Shown here: piece after piece, positions 42,340-51,386 of the stretch
How positions within the stretch are numbered: the stretch's first letter is position 1
Layout of the letters: every line of letters begins with the position of its first letter
From: Massilia sp. PDC64
Lineage (GTDB): Bacteria; Pseudomonadota; Gammaproteobacteria; Burkholderiales; Burkholderiaceae_D
Assembly: GCF_900101265.1 (NCBI RefSeq)
Contig: NZ_FMZS01000002.1
Span: 248,001-312,000 of the forward strand
Reading direction: 5' to 3'
Length of the DNA stretch: 64,000 bases
Notes under the pieces: model-generated
The model's database searches: none
What the model was told of the DNA's origin: nothing
The model's input: the letters and a program-made list of their open reading frames with translations, nothing else
Position numbers and translations under genes: made by a program

Positions 42340-43608
42340 TCACACGACGCCGCCCGCCCGCAGGGCGGCAATCTCCTCGTCGGTCTTGCCCAGCACGTCG
42401 CGCAAGACTTCCTCCGTGTGCTCGCCCAGCAGCGGCGGCGCCTTGTCGCTCGTCGCCGGCGTGGCCGACATGCGCATCGGGCTGCGCACCAGTTTCACCT
42501 GCCCGGCGGTCGGATGGGGCAGCGCGATCTCCATGCCGCGCGCGCGTACCTGCTCGTTGGCGAACACCTCGTCCAGGTCGTTGATCGGCCCGCACGGCAC
42601 GCCCACGGCTTCCAGCATGGCGATCCATTCCGCGCGCGGCCGCTCGCGCACCATGTCCGCGAGCAGGGGCACGAGTACGTCCCGGTTCTGCACGCGGGCC
42701 GGGTTGGTGGCGAAGCGCGGGTCGCGCGCCAGCTCCGGACGGCCGCCCGCTTCCACGAATTTCTGGTACTGGCCGTCGTTGCCGGCGGCAACGATGATGT
42801 GACCGTCGCTGCATGCGAACGTCTGGTACGGCACGATGTTGGCGTGCGCATTGCCCCAGCGTTTCGGCCGCTTGCCGCTGTTCAGGTAATTGCTGCCGAC
42901 GTTCGCGAGCATCGCGACCTGGGTGTCCAGCAGCGCCATGTCGATGTGCTGGCCCTCGCCCGTGCGGTCGCGGTGGGTCAGCGCCGCGAGCACGGCGACG
43001 GTCGCGTACATGCCCGTCATCAGGTCCGTCAGCGCCACGCCCACTTTCTGCGGACCGCCGCCGGGCAGGTCGTCGCGCTCGCCCGTCACGGACATCAGCC
43101 CGCCCATGCCTTGGATCAGGAAGTCGTAGCCGGCGCGGTGCGCGTACGGCCCGTCCTGGCCGAAGCCCGTGATCGAGCAGTACACGAGGTCCGGCCTGAT
43201 CGCCTTCAGCGCGTCGTAATCGAGGCCGTAGCGCTTGAGGTGGCCGACCTTGAAGTTCTCGATCACGACGTCGCAATGGCGCACCAGTTCGCGCAGCAGC
43301 GCCTGGCCTTGCTCGCTCGCGATGTCGACCGTCAGCGAACGCTTGCCCCGGTTCGCGGACAGGTAGTAGGCCGCTTCGGTGGTCGGCCGGCCTTCCGCGT
43401 CGGGAGCGTACGGGGGACCCCAGGCGCGCGTGTCGTCGCCGGCGCCGGGACGCTCGATCTTGATCACGTCGGCGCCGAGGTCGGCGAGGTTCTGCGAGCA
43501 CCACGGCCCGGCCAGCACGCGCGACAGGTCGAGCACGCGGATGTGGCCCAGTGCGCCGTGCAGGCGATTGTCCGGACCGTTGTGCGGTCCGTTCGGATGG
43601 AATGCCAT
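42340..43608 (-). CDS. CaiB/BaiF family CoA-transferase
   Basis: 422 residues, class III CoA-transferase. Diagnostic blocks are IRVLDLSRVLAGPWCSQNLA, GADVIKIERPGAGDDTR, ENFKVGHLKRYGLDY and GYDFLIQGMGG. The catalytic Asp is expected in ALTDLMTGMYA. The donor and acceptor acids cannot be read from sequence; the family includes formyl-, succinyl- and bile-acid CoA transferases. The ATG at 43608 has GGAGACAAG. It lies 35 nt downstream of the KefB-like gene and may be co-transcribed with it. Confidence 0.92.
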   Translation of the reverse strand: MAFHPNGPHNGPDNRLHGALGHIRVLDLSRVLAGPWCSQNLADLGADVIKIERPGAGDDTRAWGPPYAPDAEGRPTTEAAYYLSANRGKRSLTVDIASEQGQALLRELVRHCDVVIENFKVGHLKRYGLDYDALKAIRPDLVYCSITGFGQDGPYAHRAGYDFLIQGMGGLMSVTGERDDLPGGGPQKVGVALTDLMTGMYATVAVLAALTHRDRTGEGQHIDMALLDTQVAMLANVGSNYLNSGKRPKRWGNAHANIVPYQTFACSDGHIIVAAGNDGQYQKFVEAGGRPELARDPRFATNPARVQNRDVLVPLLADMVRERPRAEWIAMLEAVGVPCGPINDLDEVFANEQVRARGMEIALPHPTAGQVKLVRSPMRMSATPATSDKAPPLLGEHTEEVLRDVLGKTDEEIAALRAGGVV

Positions 43609-43643
43609 CTTGTCTCCGATCGATGAGTTGTTCTCGCGGCGGA

Positions 43644-45425
43644 TTATACGTCGCGCTCGTCGCGCTCCCGCTCGCGGGCGTCGTCCAGCGCGGCGGAGAA
43701 GGCATCGCGTTCGCGGTCGACGATGTCGTCGACGATGCGCTCGTCGAGCCCCATCCCTTCGAGCACGAACGCGGACAGCTGCAGGCTCGCTTCCAGCGTC
43801 TCCGGCACGACGACGTTGGCGCCGGCCCGCTTGAGGGCGCGCGCATGCTTTTCGTCGCGCGAGCGCGCATACAGGCGCACGTGCGGGAACTCGCGCCGGA
43901 TGCCGCGCACGGCCTGCATGGCCGATGCGGGATGGTCCATCGTCAGCACGATCGCCGGCGCTTCGTCCGCATGCACGCGGCGCAGCAGTTCCGGCCGCGC
44001 CGCGTTGCCGAACCAGACGGGCACGCCGGCCGCGTGGAGTTGCGAGACGAGCTTCGCATCGTTCTCGAACGCGACGTAGGCAATCCCCTGGGCCGCGAGC
44101 AGCTTGGCCAGCTGCTGGCCGACGCGCCCGAATCCCGCGATGATCACGCGGCCGCGCGCCGCCTCGAGTTCGTCGTCGGCGAGGCGCGCCGCGGCGCCGC
44201 GGGGTTCCGCCGCCGAGCGCTTGCCGATCGCGTGCCCGATCCGCGCCAGCAGCGGCGTGATGAACAGCGACAGGCCGACGGCCAGCATGACGCGCGCACC
44301 GAGGGCACCGTCCAGCAGCTTCGACGCGATCGCGTAGCCGATCACGATGAACGCGAATTCGCCGCCCTGGCCCAGCAGCAGGCCGCCTTCGATCGCGCGG
44401 CCCCACGGCAGGCCGCCGAGGCGCAGCAGCGGCGCGATGACGAGGCCTTTCAACAGCACGAGGCCGACGACGGCGCACGCGAGCCACAGAGGTGCGTGCA
44501 GGATCTGCAGCGCGTCCATGCCCATGCCGACCGTCATGAAGAACAGTCCCATGAGCAGGCCCTTGAACGGCTCGACCATCAGCTCGACCTCGTGCTTGAA
44601 TTCCGTCTCGGCCAGCAGGAGTCCCGCGATCAGCGCGCCCAGTGCCATCGACAGGCCGGCCAGGTGCGACAGCGCCGCGATGCCGAATGTCGACAGCAGG
44701 ATCAGGGCCATGAACACGTCGGGCTGGCGGTGGCGGGCAAACGCGCGGAACAGCGGGTGCACGACCTTGCCCCCGACGAGGTAGATGAGGGCGATGGCGC
44801 CGGCCGCCTTGGCCATCGCGAGCAGGGCGATCAGCGCCACGTTCGTGCCGGCCCCGTCGTTCCGGCCGAGCGCCCCGATCAGGATCAGGATCGGCACGAC
44901 AGCGAGATCCTGCAGCATCAGCACGGCGAACGCGGCCTGGCCGAGGGGGCTCGCCGTGCGCTGGCTCTCGGCCAGCAGCTGCATCACGACGGCCGTCGAC
45001 GACAGCGACAGCACGAGGCCCAGCACGAGCGCCGTATCGAGCCGGCGGTCGATGAACAGGTAAGCCGCGCCCCCGATCAGCGCCGCGCACAACACCACCT
45101 GCGCGCTGCCCGTGCCGAATACCCACCGCCGCATGGCCCACAGGCGCGCGGCGGACAGCTCCAGGCCGATCATGAACATGAGGAACAACACGCCCAGCTC
45201 GGCCAGCATGGCGACGTTGTCGTTGTTGGGGAACGTGAACAGGCCGAGCGGCGCGAAATCCTCGGCCGTGCGGCCGAGGCCGAACGGACCGAGGAGGGCG
45301 CCGACGGCGAGGAAGCCCAGCACCTGGTTGATGCGCAGGCGCTGCAGCAGCGGGATCAGGATGCCGGCAAGGGCGAGGAACAGCAGGATTTCGCGCAGGA
45401 AGGGGAAGGCGTGTTGCTCTTGCAC
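43644..45425 (-). CDS. CPA2 cation:proton antiporter with RCK domain (KefB/RosB type)
   Basis: 593 residues. Residues 1-400 hold 12-13 membrane helices with FMIGLELSAARLW and LSLSSTAVVMQLLAE, and the ion-site Asp in MLQDLAVVP. An RCK/TrkA-N domain begins near 425 with VIIAGFGRVGQQLAKLL and ends near 545, and a charged, Arg/Asp/Glu-rich tail follows. Such proteins exchange K+ or Na+ for H+; the KefB group is gated by glutathione adducts and NADH. The GTG start at 45425 is the only start near the first helix. Confidence 0.9.
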   Translation of the reverse strand: MQEQHAFPFLREILLFLALAGILIPLLQRLRINQVLGFLAVGALLGPFGLGRTAEDFAPLGLFTFPNNDNVAMLAELGVLFLMFMIGLELSAARLWAMRRWVFGTGSAQVVLCAALIGGAAYLFIDRRLDTALVLGLVLSLSSTAVVMQLLAESQRTASPLGQAAFAVLMLQDLAVVPILILIGALGRNDGAGTNVALIALLAMAKAAGAIALIYLVGGKVVHPLFRAFARHRQPDVFMALILLSTFGIAALSHLAGLSMALGALIAGLLLAETEFKHEVELMVEPFKGLLMGLFFMTVGMGMDALQILHAPLWLACAVVGLVLLKGLVIAPLLRLGGLPWGRAIEGGLLLGQGGEFAFIVIGYAIASKLLDGALGARVMLAVGLSLFITPLLARIGHAIGKRSAAEPRGAAARLADDELEAARGRVIIAGFGRVGQQLAKLLAAQGIAYVAFENDAKLVSQLHAAGVPVWFGNAARPELLRRVHADEAPAIVLTMDHPASAMQAVRGIRREFPHVRLYARSRDEKHARALKRAGANVVVPETLEASLQLSAFVLEGMGLDERIVDDIVDRERDAFSAALDDARERERDERDV

Positions 45426-45478
45426 GGGGTAGAACCTTTATCGGATGGTCACCCCGGCAATTTTAACGCGCCCCGCCT

Positions 45479-47740
45479 TTACGCCTGCCGGCTCTCCGCC
45501 ATCAGGATGACTTCCTCCATCTCCTGGTCGATCTCGTTGCGCAGCTCGAGATAGCGCCCCAGCGCATGGTCCAGCGACGGCAGCAGGATCCCGCGCTCGC
45601 TGTGCAAGCCCGTGTAGCGCGGCCGCGGCGCGGCGAAGCCGATCGACTCGGCCGACACGGCTTCGAGCCGGCTCGCATCCACGCCCGCCCGCGCGGCGGC
45701 CTGCTCGGCCAGCTCGGCCCACGTCAAGGTGCCCACGTTGGCCAGGTGCCAGACACCGGACTCGCCGTCGATGGCGAGGTCGAGGCAGGCGTGCACGAGG
45801 TCCGGCACGTAGGTCGGCGACACGGCCATGTCGCGCGCGGCGCGGAACGGTTCGCCCCGTTCCAGCGCCTGCAGCGCCAGCGTGACGAAGTTGTACTTGT
45901 CCCACGGGCCGAAGAAGGCGCTCGTGCGCACGACGAGGGCGCCCGGGTGCTTGTCCTGCACGCGCAGCTCGGCCTCGGCCTTGCTGCGGCCGTAGACGTT
46001 GAGCGGGGCCACCGTGTCGCTTTCGACGTACGGCCGGTCGAGCGCACCGTCGAACACGAGGTCGCTGGAGAACGTCGTCAGGTGCACGCCGTGGCGGGCG
46101 CACGCGGCGGCCAGGATCGCGGGGCCGATCGCGTTCTCGCGGAAGCAGCGTTCGGCATCGCGTTCGGCATCGTCCACGCGCACGTAGCCGGCCGTGTTGA
46201 CGACGGCCCACGGCCGGTACTTGTCGAGCGCGCGCTCGACGGAGGCGGGATCCGTGATGTCCATGTCCTGGCGCGACAGCAGCCGGTACGCGAGGTTGCG
46301 CTTGCGGCAGATGCGGGCGAACGCGCGGCCCAGGGTGCCCGTCGCGCCCGTGATGAGGATGGGTGCCGCATCCTTGCCGACGAGCGTATGGCCGTCGGCC
46401 GTGATCGACGTCAGCGCATCCGGCGTCGCGACGGGTTGGCACAGCCAGCGGCCCGGCCGGCGCCACCAGCCCTGGCCGCGCAGCACCGGGTGCGACAGCG
46501 GCGCGCCGGCCGAAAGTTCGCGCATCATGCGCGCGACGGCCGTCGGACGCGGTTCCGGCGCGCGCACGTCGAACGGGCCCGGTTCGTAATAACCGTTGTT
46601 GCAGGTGACGAGGCTGTTCCAGTCGAACGAACCCAGCAGCGACCAGACGGTGACGGCGCGCAGGTCGACGCCCGTTGCGCGCACTTCCTTCGCCGCTTCC
46701 CAGATCTCCAGCAGCCAGCGCAACTGGTCTTCGCGGTTGGCGTCGATGTGGGCCTCGGTGACGGCGAGCGGGATGTGGTACCGGTCCCAGATCTCGTGCA
46801 GCAGCGGGGCGATGCCGGCCGTGGGCGTCGCGAGCGCGCGCGACGCCTCGATGTCGGCGCACGGGATGCCGTCGGCCACGCCGCGGTGGTGCGGCGGATA
46901 GCGGTCCGGGCGGTGATCGAGCCAGCGCTCGCTCGTGACGTAGTAATTGACGCCAATGATGTCCGGCGGGCAGGTGTTCTCGCGGAACCACAGGAATTCT
47001 TCTTCCGGGATGCCCGTCTTCGTCAGGTAGGCCCACAGGGGGTGCTCGGGGCCGACCATGCCGCACAGCAGGTCCCATGCGAGCCAGCGGCGCTCGTTGT
47101 AGAACTCGGCGACCTGCGCCATCTCGGGCGTGCTGTACGTCTTGCCCAGGTCGTCCGTCTGCACGAGCTTCGCGTTCGGGTTGACGGCGCGGATGGCGCG
47201 CATGGACAGCACCACGGCGCGGCACTGGTTCAGCAGGGCCTGCACGAACGTGCGGTCGTCGCGGCCGTGCGGATACCACACGCCGTACAGGCCGGCGAAG
47301 CGTGCCGTCGTGCACGGTTCGTTGACGGGCGTGTAGTACTCGATCCACGGATAGCGCGCGGCCACGGCGCCGGCGTATTCCGCCAGCTGTTCCGCGAACG
47401 CGGGGTCGACGAGGCTCGTGTGGCGCGGGCCGCTGCCGTGGTGGATCAGGCCCGCGATGGGGGTGACGCCGTGCGCGCGCAGCGCATTCAGGCGCTCGTC
47501 CGCCCAGGTCCAGTCGGCGGCGTGGATGCCGTCGGGTGCGGTGCGTTCCCACAGCACGGGATAGCGGATGGCGCGGATGCCGAGGGAAGCGAAACGGTCG
47601 ATGTCGTCGGCGCGGGTGGCGTGGCCGTTACGGTCGAGCTGGTGAAAGTAGTCGTCGCGGACGCGGTTGACGGTGCATTCGAGGCCGCCCCACAGTTCGA
47701 GGGGGCGGGCGTGGCTGTTCGTGCTCTTCGTAGAATTCAT
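45479..47740 (-). CDS. Fusion: GH1-type glycosidase + RmlD-like sugar-nucleotide reductase
   Basis: 753 residues. Residues about 15-425 form a family-1-like TIM barrel with the acid/base in TPVNEPCTT (Glu141) and a nucleophile candidate in LAVTEAHID (Glu329). The GH1 sugar-site features are not all present, so the substrate is open. Residues 460-753 are an RmlD/dTDP-4-dehydrorhamnose-reductase-like extended SDR: ILITGATGTLGRAFARI, FSSDLVFDG, then YGRSKAEAE as the catalytic YxxxK. The frame is unbroken with no gap between the modules. It pairs conceptually with the other sugar-enzyme fusion at 7645-10248. A product role (sugar nucleotide or glycan remodelling) is inference. No operon partner. 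Confidence 0.82.
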   Translation of the reverse strand: MNSTKSTNSHARPLELWGGLECTVNRVRDDYFHQLDRNGHATRADDIDRFASLGIRAIRYPVLWERTAPDGIHAADWTWADERLNALRAHGVTPIAGLIHHGSGPRHTSLVDPAFAEQLAEYAGAVAARYPWIEYYTPVNEPCTTARFAGLYGVWYPHGRDDRTFVQALLNQCRAVVLSMRAIRAVNPNAKLVQTDDLGKTYSTPEMAQVAEFYNERRWLAWDLLCGMVGPEHPLWAYLTKTGIPEEEFLWFRENTCPPDIIGVNYYVTSERWLDHRPDRYPPHHRGVADGIPCADIEASRALATPTAGIAPLLHEIWDRYHIPLAVTEAHIDANREDQLRWLLEIWEAAKEVRATGVDLRAVTVWSLLGSFDWNSLVTCNNGYYEPGPFDVRAPEPRPTAVARMMRELSAGAPLSHPVLRGQGWWRRPGRWLCQPVATPDALTSITADGHTLVGKDAAPILITGATGTLGRAFARICRKRNLAYRLLSRQDMDITDPASVERALDKYRPWAVVNTAGYVRVDDAERDAERCFRENAIGPAILAAACARHGVHLTTFSSDLVFDGALDRPYVESDTVAPLNVYGRSKAEAELRVQDKHPGALVVRTSAFFGPWDKYNFVTLALQALERGEPFRAARDMAVSPTYVPDLVHACLDLAIDGESGVWHLANVGTLTWAELAEQAAARAGVDASRLEAVSAESIGFAAPRPRYTGLHSERGILLPSLDHALGRYLELRNEIDQEMEEVILMAESRQA

Positions 47741-47875
47741 AAATCACCAATGTGTTAGTTTTATTGCAACAAAAAATCCAGCATGGTCCCGAACTGGCAA
47801 AAAAGTCGGGGAAGCGCTTTGGCTTTCGAGAGGTGGCGGTTGACAGCGGCGCGTCAACCTGCAACCATGCCATCC

Positions 47876-47923
47876 ATGAATTTTTCGTATCCACATCCTG
47901 TTCTCACCTGGTGGCGCCGCTGA
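47876..47923 (+). CDS. Candidate trpS leader peptide with tandem Trp codons
   Basis: ATG at 47876 opens the 15-codon frame MNFSYPHPVLTWWRR ending in TGA at 47921-47923; an upstream ATG at 47867 would add MPS. It has two adjacent Trp codons (47909-47914) and sits 113 nt before trpS, in front of a terminator hairpin. This is the form of a trpL-type leader peptide. No strong Shine-Dalgarno is seen. Confidence 0.75.
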   Translation: MNFSYPHPVLTWWRR

Positions 47924-47986
47924 TTGCGCGCGGCCAGTGAATTGGATAGGTATTCCGAACGCCGCCTCGATTCAGGTGGCGTTTTT
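47908..47986 (+). promoter_or_regulatory. Candidate ribosome-mediated Trp attenuator of trpS
   Basis: The Trp codons lie in a first strand (CTGG...) that can pair with CCAG just downstream (47908-47939). The second strand's GCGGC can instead pair with GCCGC in the terminator's left arm (antiterminator), and the terminator is AACGCCGCCT/AGGTGGCGTT with T run (47958-47986). Stalling at the Trp codons when Trp-tRNA is scarce would free the antiterminator and raise TrpRS. The logic is that of classical trp attenuation; the exact folding is not computed here. Confidence 0.7.
47958..47986 (+). terminator. Terminator hairpin of the trpS attenuator
   Basis: A 10-bp stem AACGCCGCCT/AGGTGGCGTT (one G-U pair), loop CGATTC, followed by TTT and G. 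It lies 50 nt before the trpS start with no other gene upstream, so it regulates rather than ends a transcript. Confidence 0.75.
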
Positions 47987-48036
47987 GTTGGCGCAGCAGG
48001 ATCGGGGCAGGGCGATAACACCCAAGGAAAAACTCG

Positions 48037-49059
48037 ATGAGTCTGCAAACCCCCACCGCTACCACGCCCATCATCCTCACCGGCGACCGTCCCACCGGGC
48101 CGCTGCACCTCGGCCACTTCGTCGGCAGCCTCCGCAATCGCGTCACTTACCAGGACCAATATCGCCAGTTCATCATGCTCGCGGACGCCCAGGCGCTCAC
48201 GGACAATATGGATGATATCGGTAAGGTACACCGGAACGTGATCGAGGTGGCGCTCGATTACCTTGCCGTAGGGATCGACCCCGCCAAGTCGACCATCCTG
48301 ATCCAGTCGCAGATCCCGGAACTGGCCGAGCTGACCTTTTATTACCTGAACCTCGTGACCGTCGCGCGCCTCGAGCGCAACCCCACCGTCAAGCAGGAAA
48401 TCATCCTGCGCGGCTTCGAGCGCGACATCCCGGCCGGCTTCCTCACGTACCCGGCCAGCCAGGCGGCCGACATCAGCGCGTTCAAGGCGACCATCGTGCC
48501 GGTCGGCGAAGACCAGATCCCGATGATCGAGCAGTGCAACGAGATCGTGCGCAAGTTCAACCGCAACGCGGGCCGCGACATCCTTGTCGAGTGCAAGGCG
48601 ATCGTCCCGGAAGTGGGCCGCCTGCCGGGCATCGACGGCAAGGCCAAGATGAGCAAGTCACTGGGCAATACGATCAACCTGGGCGCGTCCGCCGACGAGA
48701 TCCGCGCCGCGGTCAAGATGGTCTATACGGACCCGCTGCACCTGAAGGTGTCCGACCCGGGCCACTTGGAAGGCAATGTCGCGTTCCTCTACCTCGACGC
48801 ATTCGACACGGACAAGGAGGGCCTGGCAGAGATGAAGGCGCATTACGTGCGCGGCGGCCTGGGCGATTCCGTCGTCAAGAAGCGCCTGGAAGGCATCCTG
48901 CAGGAACTGCTGGGCCCGATCCGCGAACGCCGCGAGGAATTGGCCAAGGACAAGGGCCAGGTCATGCAAATCCTCAAGGAAGGCACGATGAAGGCGCGCG
49001 AAGTGGCGGCGCGCACGACGGACGAGGTGCGCAAGGCCCTGGGTCTGTCCTACTTCTAA
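48037..49059 (+). CDS. trpS: Tryptophanyl-tRNA synthetase
   Basis: 340 residues, class Ic synthetase. The HIGH motif is HLGH within [16 protein letters not shown] near residue 18-33, and KMSKS is intact in [12 protein letters not shown] near 205. The middle [15 protein letters not shown] and the C-terminal helical domain are typical. Start at 48037 behind AAGGAAA. The upstream leader shows the signs of Trp-responsive attenuation. Confidence 0.97.
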   Translation: MSLQTPTATTPIILTGDRPTGPLHLGHFVGSLRNRVTYQDQYRQFIMLADAQALTDNMDDIGKVHRNVIEVALDYLAVGIDPAKSTILIQSQIPELAELTFYYLNLVTVARLERNPTVKQEIILRGFERDIPAGFLTYPASQAADISAFKATIVPVGEDQIPMIEQCNEIVRKFNRNAGRDILVECKAIVPEVGRLPGIDGKAKMSKSLGNTINLGASADEIRAAVKMVYTDPLHLKVSDPGHLEGNVAFLYLDAFDTDKEGLAEMKAHYVRGGLGDSVVKKRLEGILQELLGPIRERREELAKDKGQVMQILKEGTMKAREVAARTTDEVRKALGLSYF

Positions 49060-49184
49060 ATCGCTGCGGGTAGCAATCCACGCGACGTGAGGTAGCGCAA
49101 GGCGAGCGTCTTGCGCTTTCTTGTGGTCCGGTCTGTGTATCGATGGCAAGCTGCGGCTTTCGCCATCGATGAAGGAGCCGCACC

Positions 49185-50234
49185 ATGAGCAAGGGTTTGC
49201 GTTGGACGGAACAATGGATGCGCCGGGCGCTGTGGCTCGTCGCATTCGTCTTCGCCGGATTCCTGATCGGGCTCGGTAACCAGGTCGTCGACAACGTCAT
49301 GTACCTGGAGCCCGTGCCTGCGCCCGAGCAATTTCTTGACCCTACCAAGGCCGCGCCGCTGCAGGCTGCGGTCCGCCAGGCGCAGCAGACACGCGAGCAG
49401 GCGGATGCGGCGCTGGAGCAGGCCCGGCAGCAACATCGCGTGGCGCAGGCCAACACGAAGAGCGCGCGCGACGCGTTCGAGAACTGGATCGCGACGCGTC
49501 ACGCGACGGCGCGCCCGGACCAGGACACGGAACTGATCGCCCGCAACCGCGAACTGGACAAGCTCGTCGCAGCGGAACGCGCTGCGCTCGGCGCCGTCCA
49601 GGCCCAGGAACAGGTCGAACTCGACGCCAGGCAGGCCCAGCAGAAGGCCGAGGCGGCCTATGAAGCGCTGCTGGAACCGGCACGCGACGCGTCGAACGAC
49701 GCGGCACGCCGCGCCGCGCGCAAGGTCTTCCTCATCCGCCTCGGCGTGACCCTGCCGCTGCTGCTGGTCGCGGGCTGGCTGTTCAAATACAAGCGCAACG
49801 GCACCTACTGGCCGTTCACGTGGGGTTTCATTTTTTTCGCGCTGTTCGCGTTCTTCGTCGAGCTGGTGCCGTATCTGCCCAGCTATGGCGGCTATGTGCG
49901 CTACGGCGTGGGCATCGTCGTGACGGTCATCGTCGGCCGCTACGCCATCCGCTGGCTGCACGCGTGGCTGGAGCGCCAGCGTGCCGCCGAAGCGATGCCC
50001 GACGCGCAGCGCCGCACGACGCTGCGCTACGACGTGGCGATGGAACGTATCGCCAAGAACGTGTGTCCGTCGTGCGAGCGCGCCACCAACTTCAAGGATG
50101 AGCACCTTGCCCATTGTCCGCACTGCGGCATCGGCCTGTTCGACCGCTGCCCGGCGTGCACGACGCGCAAGAACGCGTTCACGCGCTACTGCTTTTCGTG
50201 CGGCACGCCGGCGAATGTCAGCCTGGCCGATTAG
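49185..50234 (+). CDS. Membrane protein with coiled coil and C-terminal zinc ribbon
   Basis: 349 residues. A first membrane helix (ALWLVAFVFAGFLIGLGNQV) is followed by a long Ala/Gln coiled coil (about 55-185), three more membrane segments (190-265: LGVTLPLLLVAGWLF, FIFFALFAFFVELVPYL, YGVGIVVTVIVGRYAIRWL) and a C-terminal zinc ribbon with CPSCERA, HCPHCG, CPAC and CFSCG. The coiled coil probably faces the periplasm and the zinc ribbon the cytoplasm. No family with known function was recognised. Start at 49185 has GAAGGAG. The stop overlaps the stop of the convergent DUF3597 gene by 3 nt. Confidence 0.78.
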   Translation: MSKGLRWTEQWMRRALWLVAFVFAGFLIGLGNQVVDNVMYLEPVPAPEQFLDPTKAAPLQAAVRQAQQTREQADAALEQARQQHRVAQANTKSARDAFENWIATRHATARPDQDTELIARNRELDKLVAAERAALGAVQAQEQVELDARQAQQKAEAAYEALLEPARDASNDAARRAARKVFLIRLGVTLPLLLVAGWLFKYKRNGTYWPFTWGFIFFALFAFFVELVPYLPSYGGYVRYGVGIVVTVIVGRYAIRWLHAWLERQRAAEAMPDAQRRTTLRYDVAMERIAKNVCPSCERATNFKDEHLAHCPHCGIGLFDRCPACTTRKNAFTRYCFSCGTPANVSLAD

Positions 50235-50701
50235 TCCTTGAGGTCGGCCGGCACCTTGCCGCCGTTTGCCGCCAGCTTGTTCATGACCTGGCGGTGCAGC
50301 CAGATGTTCATGCTGGCCGAGTCGTTGGTATCGCCCGTGTAGTGCAGTTCGGCGGCCAGTTCCTTGCGTGCCTGCAGGCTGGAATCGAGGCCCAGCAGCT
50401 TGAGCAGGTCGACGATCGACGTGCGCCAGTTCAGCTGCTGGCCGGACTGTTGCTGCATGTTGTTCAGCACGGCTTCCACGTCGACCTGCTGCATGGGTGC
50501 GGCCGCTGGTGCGCTTGCCGCGGGCGCGGCCTGCGGTTGCTGCGCGGGCTGTTGTGCCGGCTGTTGTGCCGGTTGCTGCGCGGGTTGCTGCGGCGGCTGC
50601 GGCGCGCGTTGCTGGGCGCCCGGGGCCGCCTGGCTGCTGTTCTGCGCGGCGGGATGCGAGGACGGGAAGATCTTGTGGAAGATATTGCTCAGGATACCCA
50701 T
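50231..50701 (-). CDS. DUF3597 domain protein
   Basis: 156 residues. The N-terminal MGILSNIFHKIFP and a C-terminal DUF3597 domain (VDVEAVLNNMQQQSGQQLNW, RTSIVDLLKLLGLDSSLQAR, YTGDTNDSASMNIWLHRQVM) are joined by a Gln/Pro/Ala-rich linker with repeated AQQP units. The domain has a fold resembling LysM-like or small peptidoglycan-associated proteins in some descriptions, but no function is known. It belongs with the next gene upstream on the minus strand, 30 nt away, probably as an operon. Confidence 0.85.
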   Translation of the reverse strand: MGILSNIFHKIFPSSHPAAQNSSQAAPGAQQRAPQPPQQPAQQPAQQPAQQPAQQPQAAPAASAPAAAPMQQVDVEAVLNNMQQQSGQQLNWRTSIVDLLKLLGLDSSLQARKELAAELHYTGDTNDSASMNIWLHRQVMNKLAANGGKVPADLKD

Positions 50702-50731
50702 GTCGACTCCTTCTCGATGATGTTGATGCGC

Positions 50732-51250
50732 TCAGTGGCGCTGCATGCCCTGGGCCATGTGGCCGAGCGCGATCGCCAGCGCGGCGCCGCCGATGGCCTT
50801 GACCAGGGTCGGGTGTTCGGCATAGAAGTCGCCCATGCGTTCGACGATGCCGGGATTCTGCTGCTCGGCCTTGGCGGCCAGTTCCTGTACCTGTTCCGGC
50901 GACACCTGGTTCGCCTGCTCCGGCGACACGCGGGCCTGGTCGGCCCCAAGCAGGTTGCCGAGCGCGCCGCCCGCGACGGACGCGAGCACGGACGGTCCCA
51001 CGTTGGCCAGCAGGTGGTTCAGCATGCCGGCGCGCTGGTCGGGATTGCTGTTGCCAAACAGCTGGCCGACCATCTGAGCGAACGGTGGCGTCTGGTCCGA
51101 GCGCAGCGCCTGCGTCACGCCCTGCGCGACGGTGGCGCGCGGCACGTTCTGCGCGACGTGGTCGAAATCGTTCTCGGCCTGCGCCGGGTTGACGTTCGGG
51201 TTGGCACCGCCCAGGTATTGTTGCAACAGGTTGCCCAAATCAAAGCTCAT
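50732..51250 (-). CDS. Uncharacterised Gln/Asn-rich protein
   Basis: 172 residues, MSFDLGNLLQQYLGGANPNV start, Gln/Asn/Pro-rich and Ala-rich overall. A hydrophobic stretch near residue 150 (IGGAALAIALGHMAQ) could be a membrane segment or amphipathic helix. Repeats of SPEQ/VSPEQ occur around 107-120. No recognised domain. It is followed by the DUF3597 gene in the same direction, and the two share a short hydrophobic N-terminus and unstructured middle, so they may function together. Confidence 0.7.
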   Translation of the reverse strand: MSFDLGNLLQQYLGGANPNVNPAQAENDFDHVAQNVPRATVAQGVTQALRSDQTPPFAQMVGQLFGNSNPDQRAGMLNHLLANVGPSVLASVAGGALGNLLGADQARVSPEQANQVSPEQVQELAAKAEQQNPGIVERMGDFYAEHPTLVKAIGGAALAIALGHMAQGMQRH

Positions 51251-51386
51251 GATGTTCTCCGCGTTGAAACCTCGAAGCGCAAGGGTAGGGGTTCGTGGGC
51301 GATCCCTCCGTACGTTCGCTAACGGACGGGCGGCATCTATAATCCGGGTTGCATTACATAAATAAAACGACTGCCCGAGAGAGACT

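Noticed and set aside
42340..45141. A 933-codon frame joining CaiB to sequence under the antiporter
   Set aside because: Its upstream third is the KefB-like gene read in the wrong frame; the CoA-transferase starts at 43608 with a good ribosome site.
47752..47940. A 62-codon ORF upstream of trpS
   Set aside because: Poor composition and no ribosome site; the leader-peptide frame with tandem Trp codons explains the region better.
47880..47990. Possible tRNA or T-box before trpS
   Set aside because: No T-loop GGTTCGAAT-type signature and no T-box sequence; the hairpins fit an attenuator.
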